Assembly (NCBI GenBank): GCA_964654535.1 | Contig: CAZZIZ010000011.1 | Coordinates: forward strand, 1-35,959 | Length of the DNA stretch: 35,959 bases | Direction of reading: 5' to 3' | DNA from: CAZZIZ01 sp964654535 | Lineage (GTDB): Bacteria > Bacteroidota > Bacteroidia > Chitinophagales > UBA2359 | In this document: one piece after another, positions 8,138-15,980 of the stretch | Layout: every line of letters begins with the position of its first letter | Numbering within the stretch: the first letter of the stretch is position 1 | The notes under the pieces: generated by a model | Told to the model about the DNA's origin: nothing | Database searches by the model: none | What the model saw: the letters and a program-made list of their open reading frames with translations, nothing else | Translations under genes and position numbers: made by a program

Positions 8138-8554
8138 ATGAAACACTTTAAATTATTATTCTTCGCATTTATTCTAATGGGTACAGTTGTTGGTTTTAGT
8201 TCGTGTGATGACGATGAGCCGGAGGCAAACATCGTTGGAACATGGAACGTAGACTCTATTGTTACTACTAATGGATCAACCGTTACCGATGCAATGGGTT
8301 CAGGAACGATAACTTTCAATTCAAATAACACTGGTTCCCGTAACTATTCTTTTATGGCTTTAGGAAACACATTAACTGTTGAGGATGAGTTTACCTGGGA
8401 TGATGCTGTAGCTGGCGAGTTATCAATTATAAATCCAGCTGGTGGTGTTGAATCGTGGACTAGAAATGTCGATACGGCAACCGCTCAAGAGATGACTGTG
8501 ATTCAAACGCTAAATTCAATAGCGACTACCTTAGATTTTACTCTTTCTAAGTAA
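8138..8554 (+). CDS. Lipocalin-like surface lipoprotein
   Basis: A 138-residue lipoprotein. The signal peptide (1-22) ends in the lipobox GFSSC, with Cys23 as the lipidated residue. The next residues are DDDE, which resembles the acidic lipoprotein export signal that sends Bacteroidota lipoproteins to the cell surface. The mature part begins NIVGTWNVDSI, the usual opening strand of small lipocalin-like (Lipocalin_5 type) beta-barrel lipoproteins of this phylum, and continues as alternating beta-strand sequence. An in-frame start at 8081 exists, but the ATG at 8138 follows a good promoter and gives a clean signal peptide. The gene ends 5 bases before the convergent TonB receptor. The ligand is unknown. 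Confidence 0.82.
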   Translation: MKHFKLLFFAFILMGTVVGFSSCDDDEPEANIVGTWNVDSIVTTNGSTVTDAMGSGTITFNSNNTGSRNYSFMALGNTLTVEDEFTWDDAVAGELSIINPAGGVESWTRNVDTATAQEMTVIQTLNSIATTLDFTLSK

Positions 8555-8559
8555 TTCGA

Positions 8560-10908
8560 CTATCTATTTATATGGTGGGTTAGCTTTAATCCGCTAAACA
8601 TGTTTCGTGGCAGTGCGGGATAATAGTATCGCGCACTTGCTGGCGGCCCGAAGGCATTGATGGAATACATAGAAAAGTAATCGGAGTCGAGTAAGTTCCT
8701 AATTCCTGCATTTACGGCTAAGGTCCATTTTGGCGACAGCTCGGTTTCATAGTCGAAGGTCAGATTAACTTCATCATGCGAGTCGCTGAACAAGGTGTTT
8801 TCATCATCGAGTGCCTGTGAACCAACGTGCTGATAATGTAGCCTAACATTTAATCCAAAGGATAATTCTACTCTGGCCTCTGCGTTTGCTACTAAGTCGG
8901 GAACCCCTGTAAGGATATTGCCTTCCAAGTTTGTAGTGGTAAAAGTGATAAGCTCTCCATCTGTAGAAGAGCTAACTAGGGGATAATCGCCGAATAGAAA
9001 GGAACCGTAATTTCCGCTAGCGCTTAGATAAATACGCTTTATTGGCCCTTGGAAGACAGGTGTCTTCCAATTTAGGACAGCTTCAATTCCTTGATGCGTG
9101 CTGTTACCGCGATTGTCAAAAATTATATCGTTCTCACTAGTCCTGGTTGATTGATCAATACGATACCTAAGCTTCATTGAGTAAGCAGAAAGGTCGTAGC
9201 TAAAATTTCTAAACTTTCCGCGGAAACCCAATTCTGCACTTCTACTTTTTTCGCTTCGGAGCAACTGAAGTTCTCTATCGCCGCCTCGAATTATTGCATC
9301 ACTGCCAAAAATTTGCTCGATCGACGGGTTGATTAAACCAGTATTATAAGAAACGTACTGAGTGTGCCTTCTGTTTTTGCTTAAGCGGCTAAGTGCAACT
9401 CTAAATGAATTTGTAGGAGGTGGCTTGGTTATGTTATTCCTAAAAAAGAAGCCCTGGTCCTGATTCCCTTTGAACTTCATTCGGTTGTTGCTCCAACCGG
9501 TTTCGAAAAAGATATTTTCGTAAAACTCGGCTTTAAAGTTTGCAAAAAGATTGTGCGTCCGAACACTGTTTATAAATGACTCAACAAGGATCTGATCAAT
9601 CATTGTCTCGTGATCGAGGTTTTCATTCATGTATTCGTAACCGAGATTCAGCTTACTGTTTTCGCCAGTTTTAATGGAAATAGTAGACCGTAGCTGAAAA
9701 TTAATCAAGTCGCGACCCAGGAAATCCCAAGGTCTACGTTCTATAGATTGGTTATTGCGTAAAGACAAACTGTGCGATGTCGTGAAGTGTTTTCTATAGT
9801 TCTTCCAGTTCAACCCACCTAAAGTTTCTAGATATCTTTCAAAACCATTGGCCTCATCCCAAATAAAAGCAGCTTGACGCGGATTTTCCAATGCGTTCGC
9901 TAGACTTAAGGAACTAGGAATAAATGCTTTGAAATCCGTTCTGTTAATGAGCAAGCTTAATACACCGTTGTTTTTGGAAAATGCCTGGATAAAACCGGTG
10001 TAAGAAGTTCTGTCGAAGTTATTGTTATCCCGGTAGCCCTCGCTACTTATCTTGTTAAACTGCACCCAAGCATTTGTAACTTCATTATTTATGCGATAGG
10101 TCAAATTGGATTTAAGCAATCCATAACTACCCACTAATACCTTTCCTGAAACACTGTGCTCATTTAAGTCAGCTTTTGCGCCCTTCATTATAATTGTACC
10201 GCCAGTTCCAGAACCATATTGGGTGCTCGTTGGACCTTTAATAACTTCGATACTTCCTATAGTCTCTAGATCAATATCTTCAATGGCAGTTTCCCCACCA
10301 GAATCCGTAAGCGGAATATCTTCTAAGTAGGCTCGAACATTCCTGGTTGCAAATGCACTTCTTCCACCAACACCTCGGATAGTGATTCGGTTTGTGTTAA
10401 GCGCCCCTGTTTGTACAAATACCCCAGGTATCTTGTTTAAAATTGGAGCAACATTAGTTGTGGTGCTTCTTTGAATTTCCTTCTGTTCAATCAAATGTAT
10501 AGCCGCAGGACTTGTTGCCAAGGATTGCCCTCCTGAAAATCCGTAAACGTTAACTTCTTGTAAATTCGAGTAGTCCGTTTGTAAAATTATTTGTGCAGAA
10601 CCACCTTTGCCATCAATGTAAAATGTCTGAGTCAAAAAACCGTCCTTATGAAACTCGACACTATCAGGAAACAAGGACAAGTTCTCGAACTCATAAAGCC
10701 CAGTTTTATCGGTAAAGATTGTATCTACTTGATTACTAAACTTAAGCGCCACGCGTTCGAGTTTAGAGTTTGTTCTTAAGTCAAGTACAGTAATTTCAAA
10801 AAGGTCACTAGGTTCAGCTGCATCGTTATTTTGTGCAAGCAAGCTAAGTTGGCACAGAAGAAGGCCGAGCGCAGATACTTTTAGTAGAACGGGAATAAAA
10901 TTTCGCAC
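8560..10908 (-). CDS. TonB-dependent outer-membrane receptor
   Basis: A 782-residue outer-membrane active transporter. Order: signal peptide (1-25), carboxypeptidase-regulatory-like beta-sandwich (about 36-108) as is usual in Bacteroidota, plug domain (about 125-245) with ILNKIPGVFVQTGALNTN, RITIRGVGGRS and the closing IGSIEVIKGPTSTQYGSG-GGTI signature, then a 22-strand barrel to the C-terminus. It is not SusC-like: it is shorter than typical SusC (about 1000 residues) and no SusD gene is adjacent, so a siderophore, haem, metal or vitamin substrate is more likely than a glycan, but the substrate cannot be read. The start appears to be GTG. The gene lies 21 bases after DUF4126 in the same reading frame with one TAA between, probably co-transcribed. 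Confidence 0.93.
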   Translation of the reverse strand: MRNFIPVLLKVSALGLLLCQLSLLAQNNDAAEPSDLFEITVLDLRTNSKLERVALKFSNQVDTIFTDKTGLYEFENLSLFPDSVEFHKDGFLTQTFYIDGKGGSAQIILQTDYSNLQEVNVYGFSGGQSLATSPAAIHLIEQKEIQRSTTTNVAPILNKIPGVFVQTGALNTNRITIRGVGGRSAFATRNVRAYLEDIPLTDSGGETAIEDIDLETIGSIEVIKGPTSTQYGSGTGGTIIMKGAKADLNEHSVSGKVLVGSYGLLKSNLTYRINNEVTNAWVQFNKISSEGYRDNNNFDRTSYTGFIQAFSKNNGVLSLLINRTDFKAFIPSSLSLANALENPRQAAFIWDEANGFERYLETLGGLNWKNYRKHFTTSHSLSLRNNQSIERRPWDFLGRDLINFQLRSTISIKTGENSKLNLGYEYMNENLDHETMIDQILVESFINSVRTHNLFANFKAEFYENIFFETGWSNNRMKFKGNQDQGFFFRNNITKPPPTNSFRVALSRLSKNRRHTQYVSYNTGLINPSIEQIFGSDAIIRGGDRELQLLRSEKSRSAELGFRGKFRNFSYDLSAYSMKLRYRIDQSTRTSENDIIFDNRGNSTHQGIEAVLNWKTPVFQGPIKRIYLSASGNYGSFLFGDYPLVSSSTDGELITFTTTNLEGNILTGVPDLVANAEARVELSFGLNVRLHYQHVGSQALDDENTLFSDSHDEVNLTFDYETELSPKWTLAVNAGIRNLLDSDYFSMYSINAFGPPASARYYYPALPRNMFSGLKLTHHINR

Positions 10909-10929
10909 ACGTAAAAGTGCATATAAATT

Positions 10930-11502
10930 TTAGGTCTTTTTTGCAGTAGCGCGCAATCGTCGTTTCCGAACAAAAAATAACCCAGCAATGAACAGAATTA
11001 TTGCAAAAAATGCAGCAACATAGGGCAATACAAAGGATAAAAAGGTCATAAGAATTGAGCTCAACGCCTCTCCGCTGGATATAAGTGGATTACCTAAACC
11101 TCCGCTTCCAACCGAAGAAGCCAACCTGCCCGTACTGGTCATGCTTTTTATTAAACCCGCAGTTCCCCCTCCGGCGATAATGGCGACCGACCATTGCAAC
11201 AAGGGGTCAACATCGGTAATGGCGGAGCTCATTAAAATAGTGCCACCTACAACAGCCATAGGTGTGGTTACCAAATCCAGGGCATTATCGAGCCAGGGAA
11301 TGAAGTAAGCGAGAATTTCAATTACCGTAGCAATGCCGAAAGTAACCATCGCTGCGGTACTGCCCATCCACATAGAGCCCTCACTCAAGGATAAATAACC
11401 GGCATAATGCGCCACACTGATAATGAAAAAGGGCACAAATACCCGAAATCCAACAGCAGCTGCAAGCCCAATACCTAGAAATATGCTTAGTACTAAGTCC
11501 AT
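10930..11502 (-). CDS. DUF4126 membrane protein
   Basis: A 190-residue integral membrane protein that matches the DUF4126 family in its opening (LGIGLAAAVGFRVFVPFF), the ENALDLVTTPMAVVGGT-like central helix pair (here DNALDLVTTPMAVVGGT) and the glycine-rich GGGTAGLIKSMTSTGR segment. There are five or six hydrophobic helices and a short basic C-terminal tail (VRKRRLRATAKK). No biochemical function is known for the family. It is the upstream gene of the TonB receptor and probably shares its promoter in the 160-bp divergent region before the OmpA gene, where I saw no clear -7 element. Confidence 0.83.
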   Translation of the reverse strand: MDLVLSIFLGIGLAAAVGFRVFVPFFIISVAHYAGYLSLSEGSMWMGSTAAMVTFGIATVIEILAYFIPWLDNALDLVTTPMAVVGGTILMSSAITDVDPLLQWSVAIIAGGGTAGLIKSMTSTGRLASSVGSGGLGNPLISSGEALSSILMTFLSFVLPYVAAFFAIILFIAGLFFVRKRRLRATAKKT

Positions 11503-11662
11503 AATTCAACTAAGGTCATTTTGTGCCATAGAGTTCCCTGTATTCATAGGTTTTATACTATTCAAACTTTGTAATTTGATGGCTTTCAAAAAAGGCTAAA
11601 ACTAGAAATTTGAGGTCTTTAATAGCCCTCGAACGGATTAAATTTTTACCAATTCGCAATTT

Positions 11663-12574
11663 ATGAGATCGTTACCGATAATTTTGTTGGCTATTTGGTT
11701 AGTCATGGGATTGTTTGTGCGTGGCTGGTTTGATTGTAACGACTTAGATACAGAGGCTTCAAGCGTTTCGGCTTCCGAACAGGAAGAGCAAATGGTTAAG
11801 CCTGAGCCCTCAAAACAAATTTCTTTTCTAAAAATTGTTGACGGGGGAGATTTTTCGGTTAGTGCTGACGAGCAAATCAAATTTCAACACTCTAGTCATG
11901 AGCATACGCAACCGAGACACGGAAGTGTCACCGGTGCGCTAATCAAGACTGCAGCCTATCTAATGGCGCATCCAGAAAAAGCTATTACATTAACTGGATT
12001 GTATCTGGCCGATGAAAAGAACAATAGTGCGCTGCCAAATTTAGGAATAGCTCGTGCAGATAATTTGAAGCAAGTTATGGCTGGCTTGGGTGTGCCGAAG
12101 GATAAAATATTGACTAGGGCAGCAAAAGTTTCACACATAAATGAAGCTGAAGGTGCCCTTATAGGAGCAGTACAGTTTATGTTTTCAAAATCAACTACAA
12201 TTGATAAGCGCTTAGTTGCTATTGAATCCGAGTTACGAAAAGCACCGAAGAGAATTTATTTTCAATCAAATAAAGAGGCCATTCTAATGAATGACGACTT
12301 GCGAAAATATTTTGATGATTTGCTCTATTATTTAAATCGTAAACCCAAAGAAAGTGTAATAGCAGTTGGACATACAGATAATCGAGGTAATCGAAATCTA
12401 AATATCGTTTTGGGTCGCGGGAGAGCAGATTTTATCAAGACGCATCTCGTGAAAATGGGAGCAAGCCCGAAACAAATAGTCGCAAGTTCCATGGGACCAG
12501 ATAAACCTATTGCTACAAATAATACTGCAACCGGGCGCCTCCAAAATCGCCGAGTTGAAATAACTATCAAATAA
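11663..12574 (+). CDS. OmpA-family protein with tandem OmpA-like modules
   Basis: A 303-residue protein with an N-terminal hydrophobic segment (about 4-22, signal anchor, N-in), a short acidic linker and two OmpA-like modules. The C-terminal module (about 193-303) is canonical: IYFQSNKEAI opening strand, VIAVGHTDNRGNRNLNIVLG and NRRVEITI, with the Asp and Arg that bind diaminopimelate of peptidoglycan (GHTDNRG, QNRRVE). The first module (about 75-170) keeps only the outline (ALIKTAAYLMAHPEKAITLTG ... NLGIARADNLKQVMAGLGV) and lacks the GHTD motif, so it probably no longer binds peptidoglycan. It ends 3 bases before the long coiled-coil gene, so the two are surely co-transcribed and probably work together. 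Confidence 0.87.
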   Translation: MRSLPIILLAIWLVMGLFVRGWFDCNDLDTEASSVSASEQEEQMVKPEPSKQISFLKIVDGGDFSVSADEQIKFQHSSHEHTQPRHGSVTGALIKTAAYLMAHPEKAITLTGLYLADEKNNSALPNLGIARADNLKQVMAGLGVPKDKILTRAAKVSHINEAEGALIGAVQFMFSKSTTIDKRLVAIESELRKAPKRIYFQSNKEAILMNDDLRKYFDDLLYYLNRKPKESVIAVGHTDNRGNRNLNIVLGRGRADFIKTHLVKMGASPKQIVASSMGPDKPIATNNTATGRLQNRRVEITIK

Positions 12575-12577
12575 AGA

Positions 12578-15079
12578 ATGATGAGTATATGTGATCTACT
12601 CCCCTTAATATGGGGAATCGGCGGTGCGCTACTAAGTTGGTTCGCCTGGAGAATGCTCTACGGAGGAAGAAACAAGGATTTGCTTGGAGTCATTCAAGAA
12701 AGAGACAACTCTATTAGAAAGTGGCGCACCGAGTACGAAAATCAAGTTGATCAATACAACGGACTCGCCGCTAACTATAAAAAGCTTAGTCTCGAGCGTA
12801 ATGAACTAGACGGCTACATAAATGAGTGGCGCGATAAGTGGACTTCTATCGACAACCAGTATTCGGACGTCAATAGCAAGTATAGTAGTTTGAGTAGTGA
12901 ATACGACGATTACAGAGTGCGCGCATCAAAAGAGTCAGAAGGACTTCAGTATAAGTGGAATGCAATTCAAGAGAAGTATGATAAGCTGAGTGCTAACTAT
13001 ACCCTAGCACTAGGTGAAATAGAAAATTGGTCAAACAAGAATGCCCGTTTAGAAGCCTTAATTAGCGATTACAGAGCTGAGCAATCAGAGCAGGCGACTA
13101 GTATTGCTCGCTACGAGGAAGATTTAAATGCCTGGAAAGGCCAGTACAACGAACTTGAAAAACAATTAGATAGAATTCAGCTTGAAAGCGCGCAGTTCAA
13201 AGATTCAACCCAAGAAAGTGTTGAGCTTATCGAAAGTTGGAAGTCGAAATACGCGCGGCTTGAATCCAACTACAGCCACAGTCAAAGGGAAATAGAGTCT
13301 TGGACGAGTAAGTACAATCAACTAGAAACAAAATTTGGTAGTCTAGAATCAAATTTAAGCTCTGGTCAAAATGAAACATCTTCTTGGAAGAGAAAGTACG
13401 ATTCTCTGGAGTCAAAGTTCAATACACTTAGTACTCAAGCTCAGTTATCTAAGGGCGAGGGTGAAACATTAAGATCTAAGTTGAACTCAGCGCAAATGGA
13501 AGCGTCTGCGCAAAAATCGAAATACGCCAACCTTGAAAACCGTTACAATAGCCTCGAGTCTAAAGTAGACCTCGGATTAGCAGAGCTCAAAGAGTGGAAG
13601 GCAAAGTACCAAGCACTCGAAGTCAATCACAGTCGATTGGTTTATGATAATGGTGCTCAAAAAGTAGAAATAGAGACACGCATTAAAGCGCAGCAAGTGC
13701 TCGAAGGAAACTTCGTCATTCTAGAAAATAAGGTCGATGCCACCACAACAGTTCTAGAAACCTGGAAAGCTAGATACAAGAGCTTAGACCTGAGTTACTC
13801 AGAACTAGAAAAAAGACTAAAACGAAATGGATCGGATACGGAGGACTGGAGAAAGAAATACAACGCACTACATATTTCGCTAAGTGAGCAAAAAGTAAAA
13901 TTGGGTACTGCAGTTAGCGAAAATGAAAATTGGAAGTCGAAGTATAAAGCACTTGAAGCAAACTACAAATCCGCTAACAAAGATTTAGCTGGCTGGCAAA
14001 GGAAGTTCGATGCCTTAGAGCATAAAGCACGTGATATTAGCAGCAAAACAAGTGCTGCTGAAAATGCCTCGCGTCAATTTGGATTTAAAGTAGAAACACT
14101 TGAGTCCAAAATGGCACTCCTCAACAATACCATCCAAGAACTCAAAACGGAGCGCAAAGAACTCCTCAGTAGAATCAAAGTTAGTGAGTCTAGTCTTTCT
14201 AAGGAGAATAGAATCAAGCTTGAGTTGAATAACAAGCTCGACAAATGGCAAGCTAGCGCTAGGCGACTTGAAGCGACCTTGAAGAGTCTCGAAAAAGAGA
14301 AAGCCTCAGCCAATGCAGGTCTGCGTAAAGTAGAAATGCAAGTTGGAAATTGGCAAGCCAAGTACGCCGAGATTTTTGATGAAAAAGATTTATTAAAAGT
14401 TGAGCTCGACGAACTTAAAGCGCAGCTCAAAACGTATAAAGGATCCGAGCAATTGCAAGTAAAAGAACGAGATAAGTTGGAGAGCGAAATCAAGTCACTC
14501 AATGCACTCAGCAATAGAGAGCGTGCGGCTTGGGAGCGCAAGTTTGATTCGCTAAGCGCTCGGCTTGAAACATCGGACGAAAAGCTCAAGGACTTGAAAG
14601 CTCAGCTTAAAGAAAAACCCACAGTAGTGAAAGTTCCTGTGGAAGTCATAAAAGAAGTGAAAGTTCCGGTGGAAGTTATAAAAGAAGTGAAAGTTCCAGT
14701 TGAGGTAGTACGTGAGGTTGTAGCAGAAAGTAAAGCACCAAAAACAACCGCCATAAGCCAAAGAGCAAAGACCAAAGCGAGTAGTACAAACGGTGTTGTA
14801 AAGTCAACTAAATCAAAGAAAAAGAGTGGGCCAGATGACCTCACAAAGCTTGAAGGCATAGGTCCAGCGATTCAAAAAGTATTGAACGCAAAAGGAATCA
14901 AGACCTTCCGTAAATTGAGTAATACAAAAATTGCTATCTTAAGAGACATAATGGATAAAGCGGGCCCTCGTTTTCGGATGCACGATCCAGGAACTTGGGC
15001 CAGGCAAGCCAAAATGGCCGCGAATGGAAATTGGGAAAAGTTGAAAGAGTGGCAAGATAAATTGCACCGCGGTAGATAG
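12578..15079 (+). CDS. Membrane-anchored giant coiled-coil protein with C-terminal helix-hairpin-helix domain
   Basis: An 833-residue protein. One transmembrane helix at about 9-28 is followed by Arg/Lys, which places the rest in the cytoplasm by the positive-inside rule. Residues about 38-675 are almost pure coiled coil, built on a repeated W-(K/R/Q)-x-K-(Y/F)-x-x-L-E motif seen about 17 times with spacings such as 21 and 28 residues, multiples of seven. Next come three exact 10-residue repeats of the KVPVEVIKEV type (685-714; DNA units of 30 bp at 14630-14719) and a Lys/Ser-rich linker. Last is a helix-hairpin-helix domain (about 752-833) beginning DDLTKLEGIGPAIQKVL, of the kind annotated as a predicted DNA-binding or flap-nuclease-like HhH. 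It starts at ATG-ATG, 3 bases after the OmpA gene. Function unknown; a structural or DNA-tethering role is inference. Confidence 0.8.
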   Translation: MMSICDLLPLIWGIGGALLSWFAWRMLYGGRNKDLLGVIQERDNSIRKWRTEYENQVDQYNGLAANYKKLSLERNELDGYINEWRDKWTSIDNQYSDVNSKYSSLSSEYDDYRVRASKESEGLQYKWNAIQEKYDKLSANYTLALGEIENWSNKNARLEALISDYRAEQSEQATSIARYEEDLNAWKGQYNELEKQLDRIQLESAQFKDSTQESVELIESWKSKYARLESNYSHSQREIESWTSKYNQLETKFGSLESNLSSGQNETSSWKRKYDSLESKFNTLSTQAQLSKGEGETLRSKLNSAQMEASAQKSKYANLENRYNSLESKVDLGLAELKEWKAKYQALEVNHSRLVYDNGAQKVEIETRIKAQQVLEGNFVILENKVDATTTVLETWKARYKSLDLSYSELEKRLKRNGSDTEDWRKKYNALHISLSEQKVKLGTAVSENENWKSKYKALEANYKSANKDLAGWQRKFDALEHKARDISSKTSAAENASRQFGFKVETLESKMALLNNTIQELKTERKELLSRIKVSESSLSKENRIKLELNNKLDKWQASARRLEATLKSLEKEKASANAGLRKVEMQVGNWQAKYAEIFDEKDLLKVELDELKAQLKTYKGSEQLQVKERDKLESEIKSLNALSNRERAAWERKFDSLSARLETSDEKLKDLKAQLKEKPTVVKVPVEVIKEVKVPVEVIKEVKVPVEVVREVVAESKAPKTTAISQRAKTKASSTNGVVKSTKSKKKSGPDDLTKLEGIGPAIQKVLNAKGIKTFRKLSNTKIAILRDIMDKAGPRFRMHDPGTWARQAKMAANGNWEKLKEWQDKLHRGR
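14630..14719 (+). repeat. 30-bp in-frame tandem repeat, three units
   Basis: Three units (14630-14659, 14660-14689, 14690-14719) encode KVPVEVIKEV, KVPVEVIKEV and KVPVEVVREV. They join the coiled coil to the C-terminal helix-hairpin-helix domain. The high valine and alternating charge suggest an extended beta-prone linker. Confidence 0.9.
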
Positions 15080-15114
15080 ATTTTGAATCACCACTTGAAG
15101 AGTTATTTAAGTAG

Positions 15115-15148
15115 AGGGGCGACACAATACAATGTGTTGCCCTTTTTT
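15115..15148 (+). terminator. Rho-independent terminator of the OmpA/coiled-coil operon
   Basis: A 10-bp stem GGGCGACACA / TGTGTTGCCC (15117-15126, 15133-15142), a 6-base loop ATACAA and a run of six T (15143-15148). It lies 36 bases after the coiled-coil stop codon. Confidence 0.88.
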
Positions 15149-15170
15149 ATTGAGATGTTTCTCTTTTACG

Positions 15171-15388
15171 GGCAAGCCCTCTTCTTGTCAAAAAGCAAAC
15201 CCCTTCTTCCGCAAGCGGAAAGTACTTTGCTTTTTGACAAAGAGGTCGGGCTTTTCCAGGCTTCGCGTTCGCTCCGGTAATTTGTGGCTGGTCAACACAC
15301 GTGCTTCTACCGCTAAGGCGGTAAGCACTTAGTAGACTGCGCAGCACAAATTACTGTCCCTGCGGGCCACCTTCCACATCCCTCTTGC
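15171..15388 (-). repeat. Structured intergenic element, copy R2 (type II)
   Basis: Read on the minus strand the copy opens GCAAGAGGGATG and closes GGGCTTGCC. Its terminal stem is GCAAG/CTTGC where the other copies have GCGTG/CACGC, two compensatory pair changes. Hairpin I spans 15278-15353 (outer arms TAATTTGTG/CACAAATTA) and hairpin II spans 15185-15240 with a 15-bp perfect outer stem. Both tips carry the conserved two-base AG bulge. Hairpin I is followed by CCGGAGCGAACGCG as in copy R1. It lies downstream of, and in the same sense as, the TlpA-like gene. Confidence 0.85.
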
Positions 15389-15430
15389 GGCCTATAATGT
15401 AGATGTAATTGGTCTAGGGAAAGCCTAGCC

Positions 15431-15979
15431 TTATTCGGCAATCAATTGCGCGATCATTTCTTTCATCTCATTGAACTCCTGACGCTTGAACAAGCGTGTG
15501 ACCATGCGCACCTTACCCTTCTTGTCAATAATGACATTTCGCGTTACACCACTTTTTTCCTCGGCGAACATTTTGAAAATCTCCGCATCAGGGTCTAAGG
15601 CAATAGGGTAGGTTACTTTGGTTTTTTCTATAAAGGCCAATACCTTTTCTAAAGGCTCGTCGCGATCCACGCCGATTACTATAAAGTCCTCGTCCATATG
15701 TTCGAGCCAAATTTCGCGCTCGATGTAAGGCATTTCTCTTACGCAAACCTTACACCAACTAGCAGTAAACTGTAGCATAACTACTTTGCCACGTAGCTTC
15801 TTGAGTTTTATTTTTTCACCCGTCGAAAGCTTGGTTTTAAAGTTTGGCGCATCTTCACCAACTTTTACCAAAAAGCCCCATTCAGGTCCACGAACAGAAC
15901 TGGCCTTCTTTTTCTTTGTTTCTTGAGCCTGAAGGCTAATCGATAAGCACAGAACAAGCAATATTAGTAGTTGCCTCAT
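15431..15979 (-). CDS. TlpA-like secreted thioredoxin-fold protein
   Basis: A 182-residue protein with a signal peptide (1-19, ending LQAQ) and a TlpA/ResA-type thioredoxin domain (about 40-182). The redox motif is Cys76-Lys-Val-Cys79 in FTASWCKVCVREMP. The second landmark, a cis-proline before a beta strand (usually GVPTTFLID), reads GVTRNVIID here, so threonine takes the proline place. The domain probably acts as a periplasmic or outer-face thiol reductase or peroxiredoxin-like protein, for example in cytochrome or disulfide handling. It is the last gene of a three-gene unit: its ATG lies 1 base after the methyltransferase stop. The substrate is not evident. Confidence 0.88.
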   Translation of the reverse strand: MRQLLILLVLCLSISLQAQETKKKKASSVRGPEWGFLVKVGEDAPNFKTKLSTGEKIKLKKLRGKVVMLQFTASWCKVCVREMPYIEREIWLEHMDEDFIVIGVDRDEPLEKVLAFIEKTKVTYPIALDPDAEIFKMFAEEKSGVTRNVIIDKKGKVRMVTRLFKRQEFNEMKEMIAQLIAE

Positions 15980-15980
15980 T

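Noticed and set aside
8560..10908. SusC-type glycan importer
   Set aside because: The receptor is shorter than typical SusC, has no adjacent SusD gene, and lies beside a DUF4126 gene instead.
14074..14589. 171-residue open frame on the minus strand inside the coiled-coil gene
   Set aside because: It is a Ser/Leu-rich mirror of the coiled-coil codons; no start context, no family features, and the sense gene is clear.
15083..15347. Short open frames on both strands between the coiled-coil and TlpA-like genes
   Set aside because: They lie across a terminator and the structured element R2; their apparent lack of stops comes from the repeat.
15171..15388. Element R2 as an ordinary rho-independent terminator
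   Set aside because: The coiled-coil operon already has a clear terminator at 15115-15148, R2 is over 200 bp with two bulged hairpins, and it is shared in structure with copies elsewhere.
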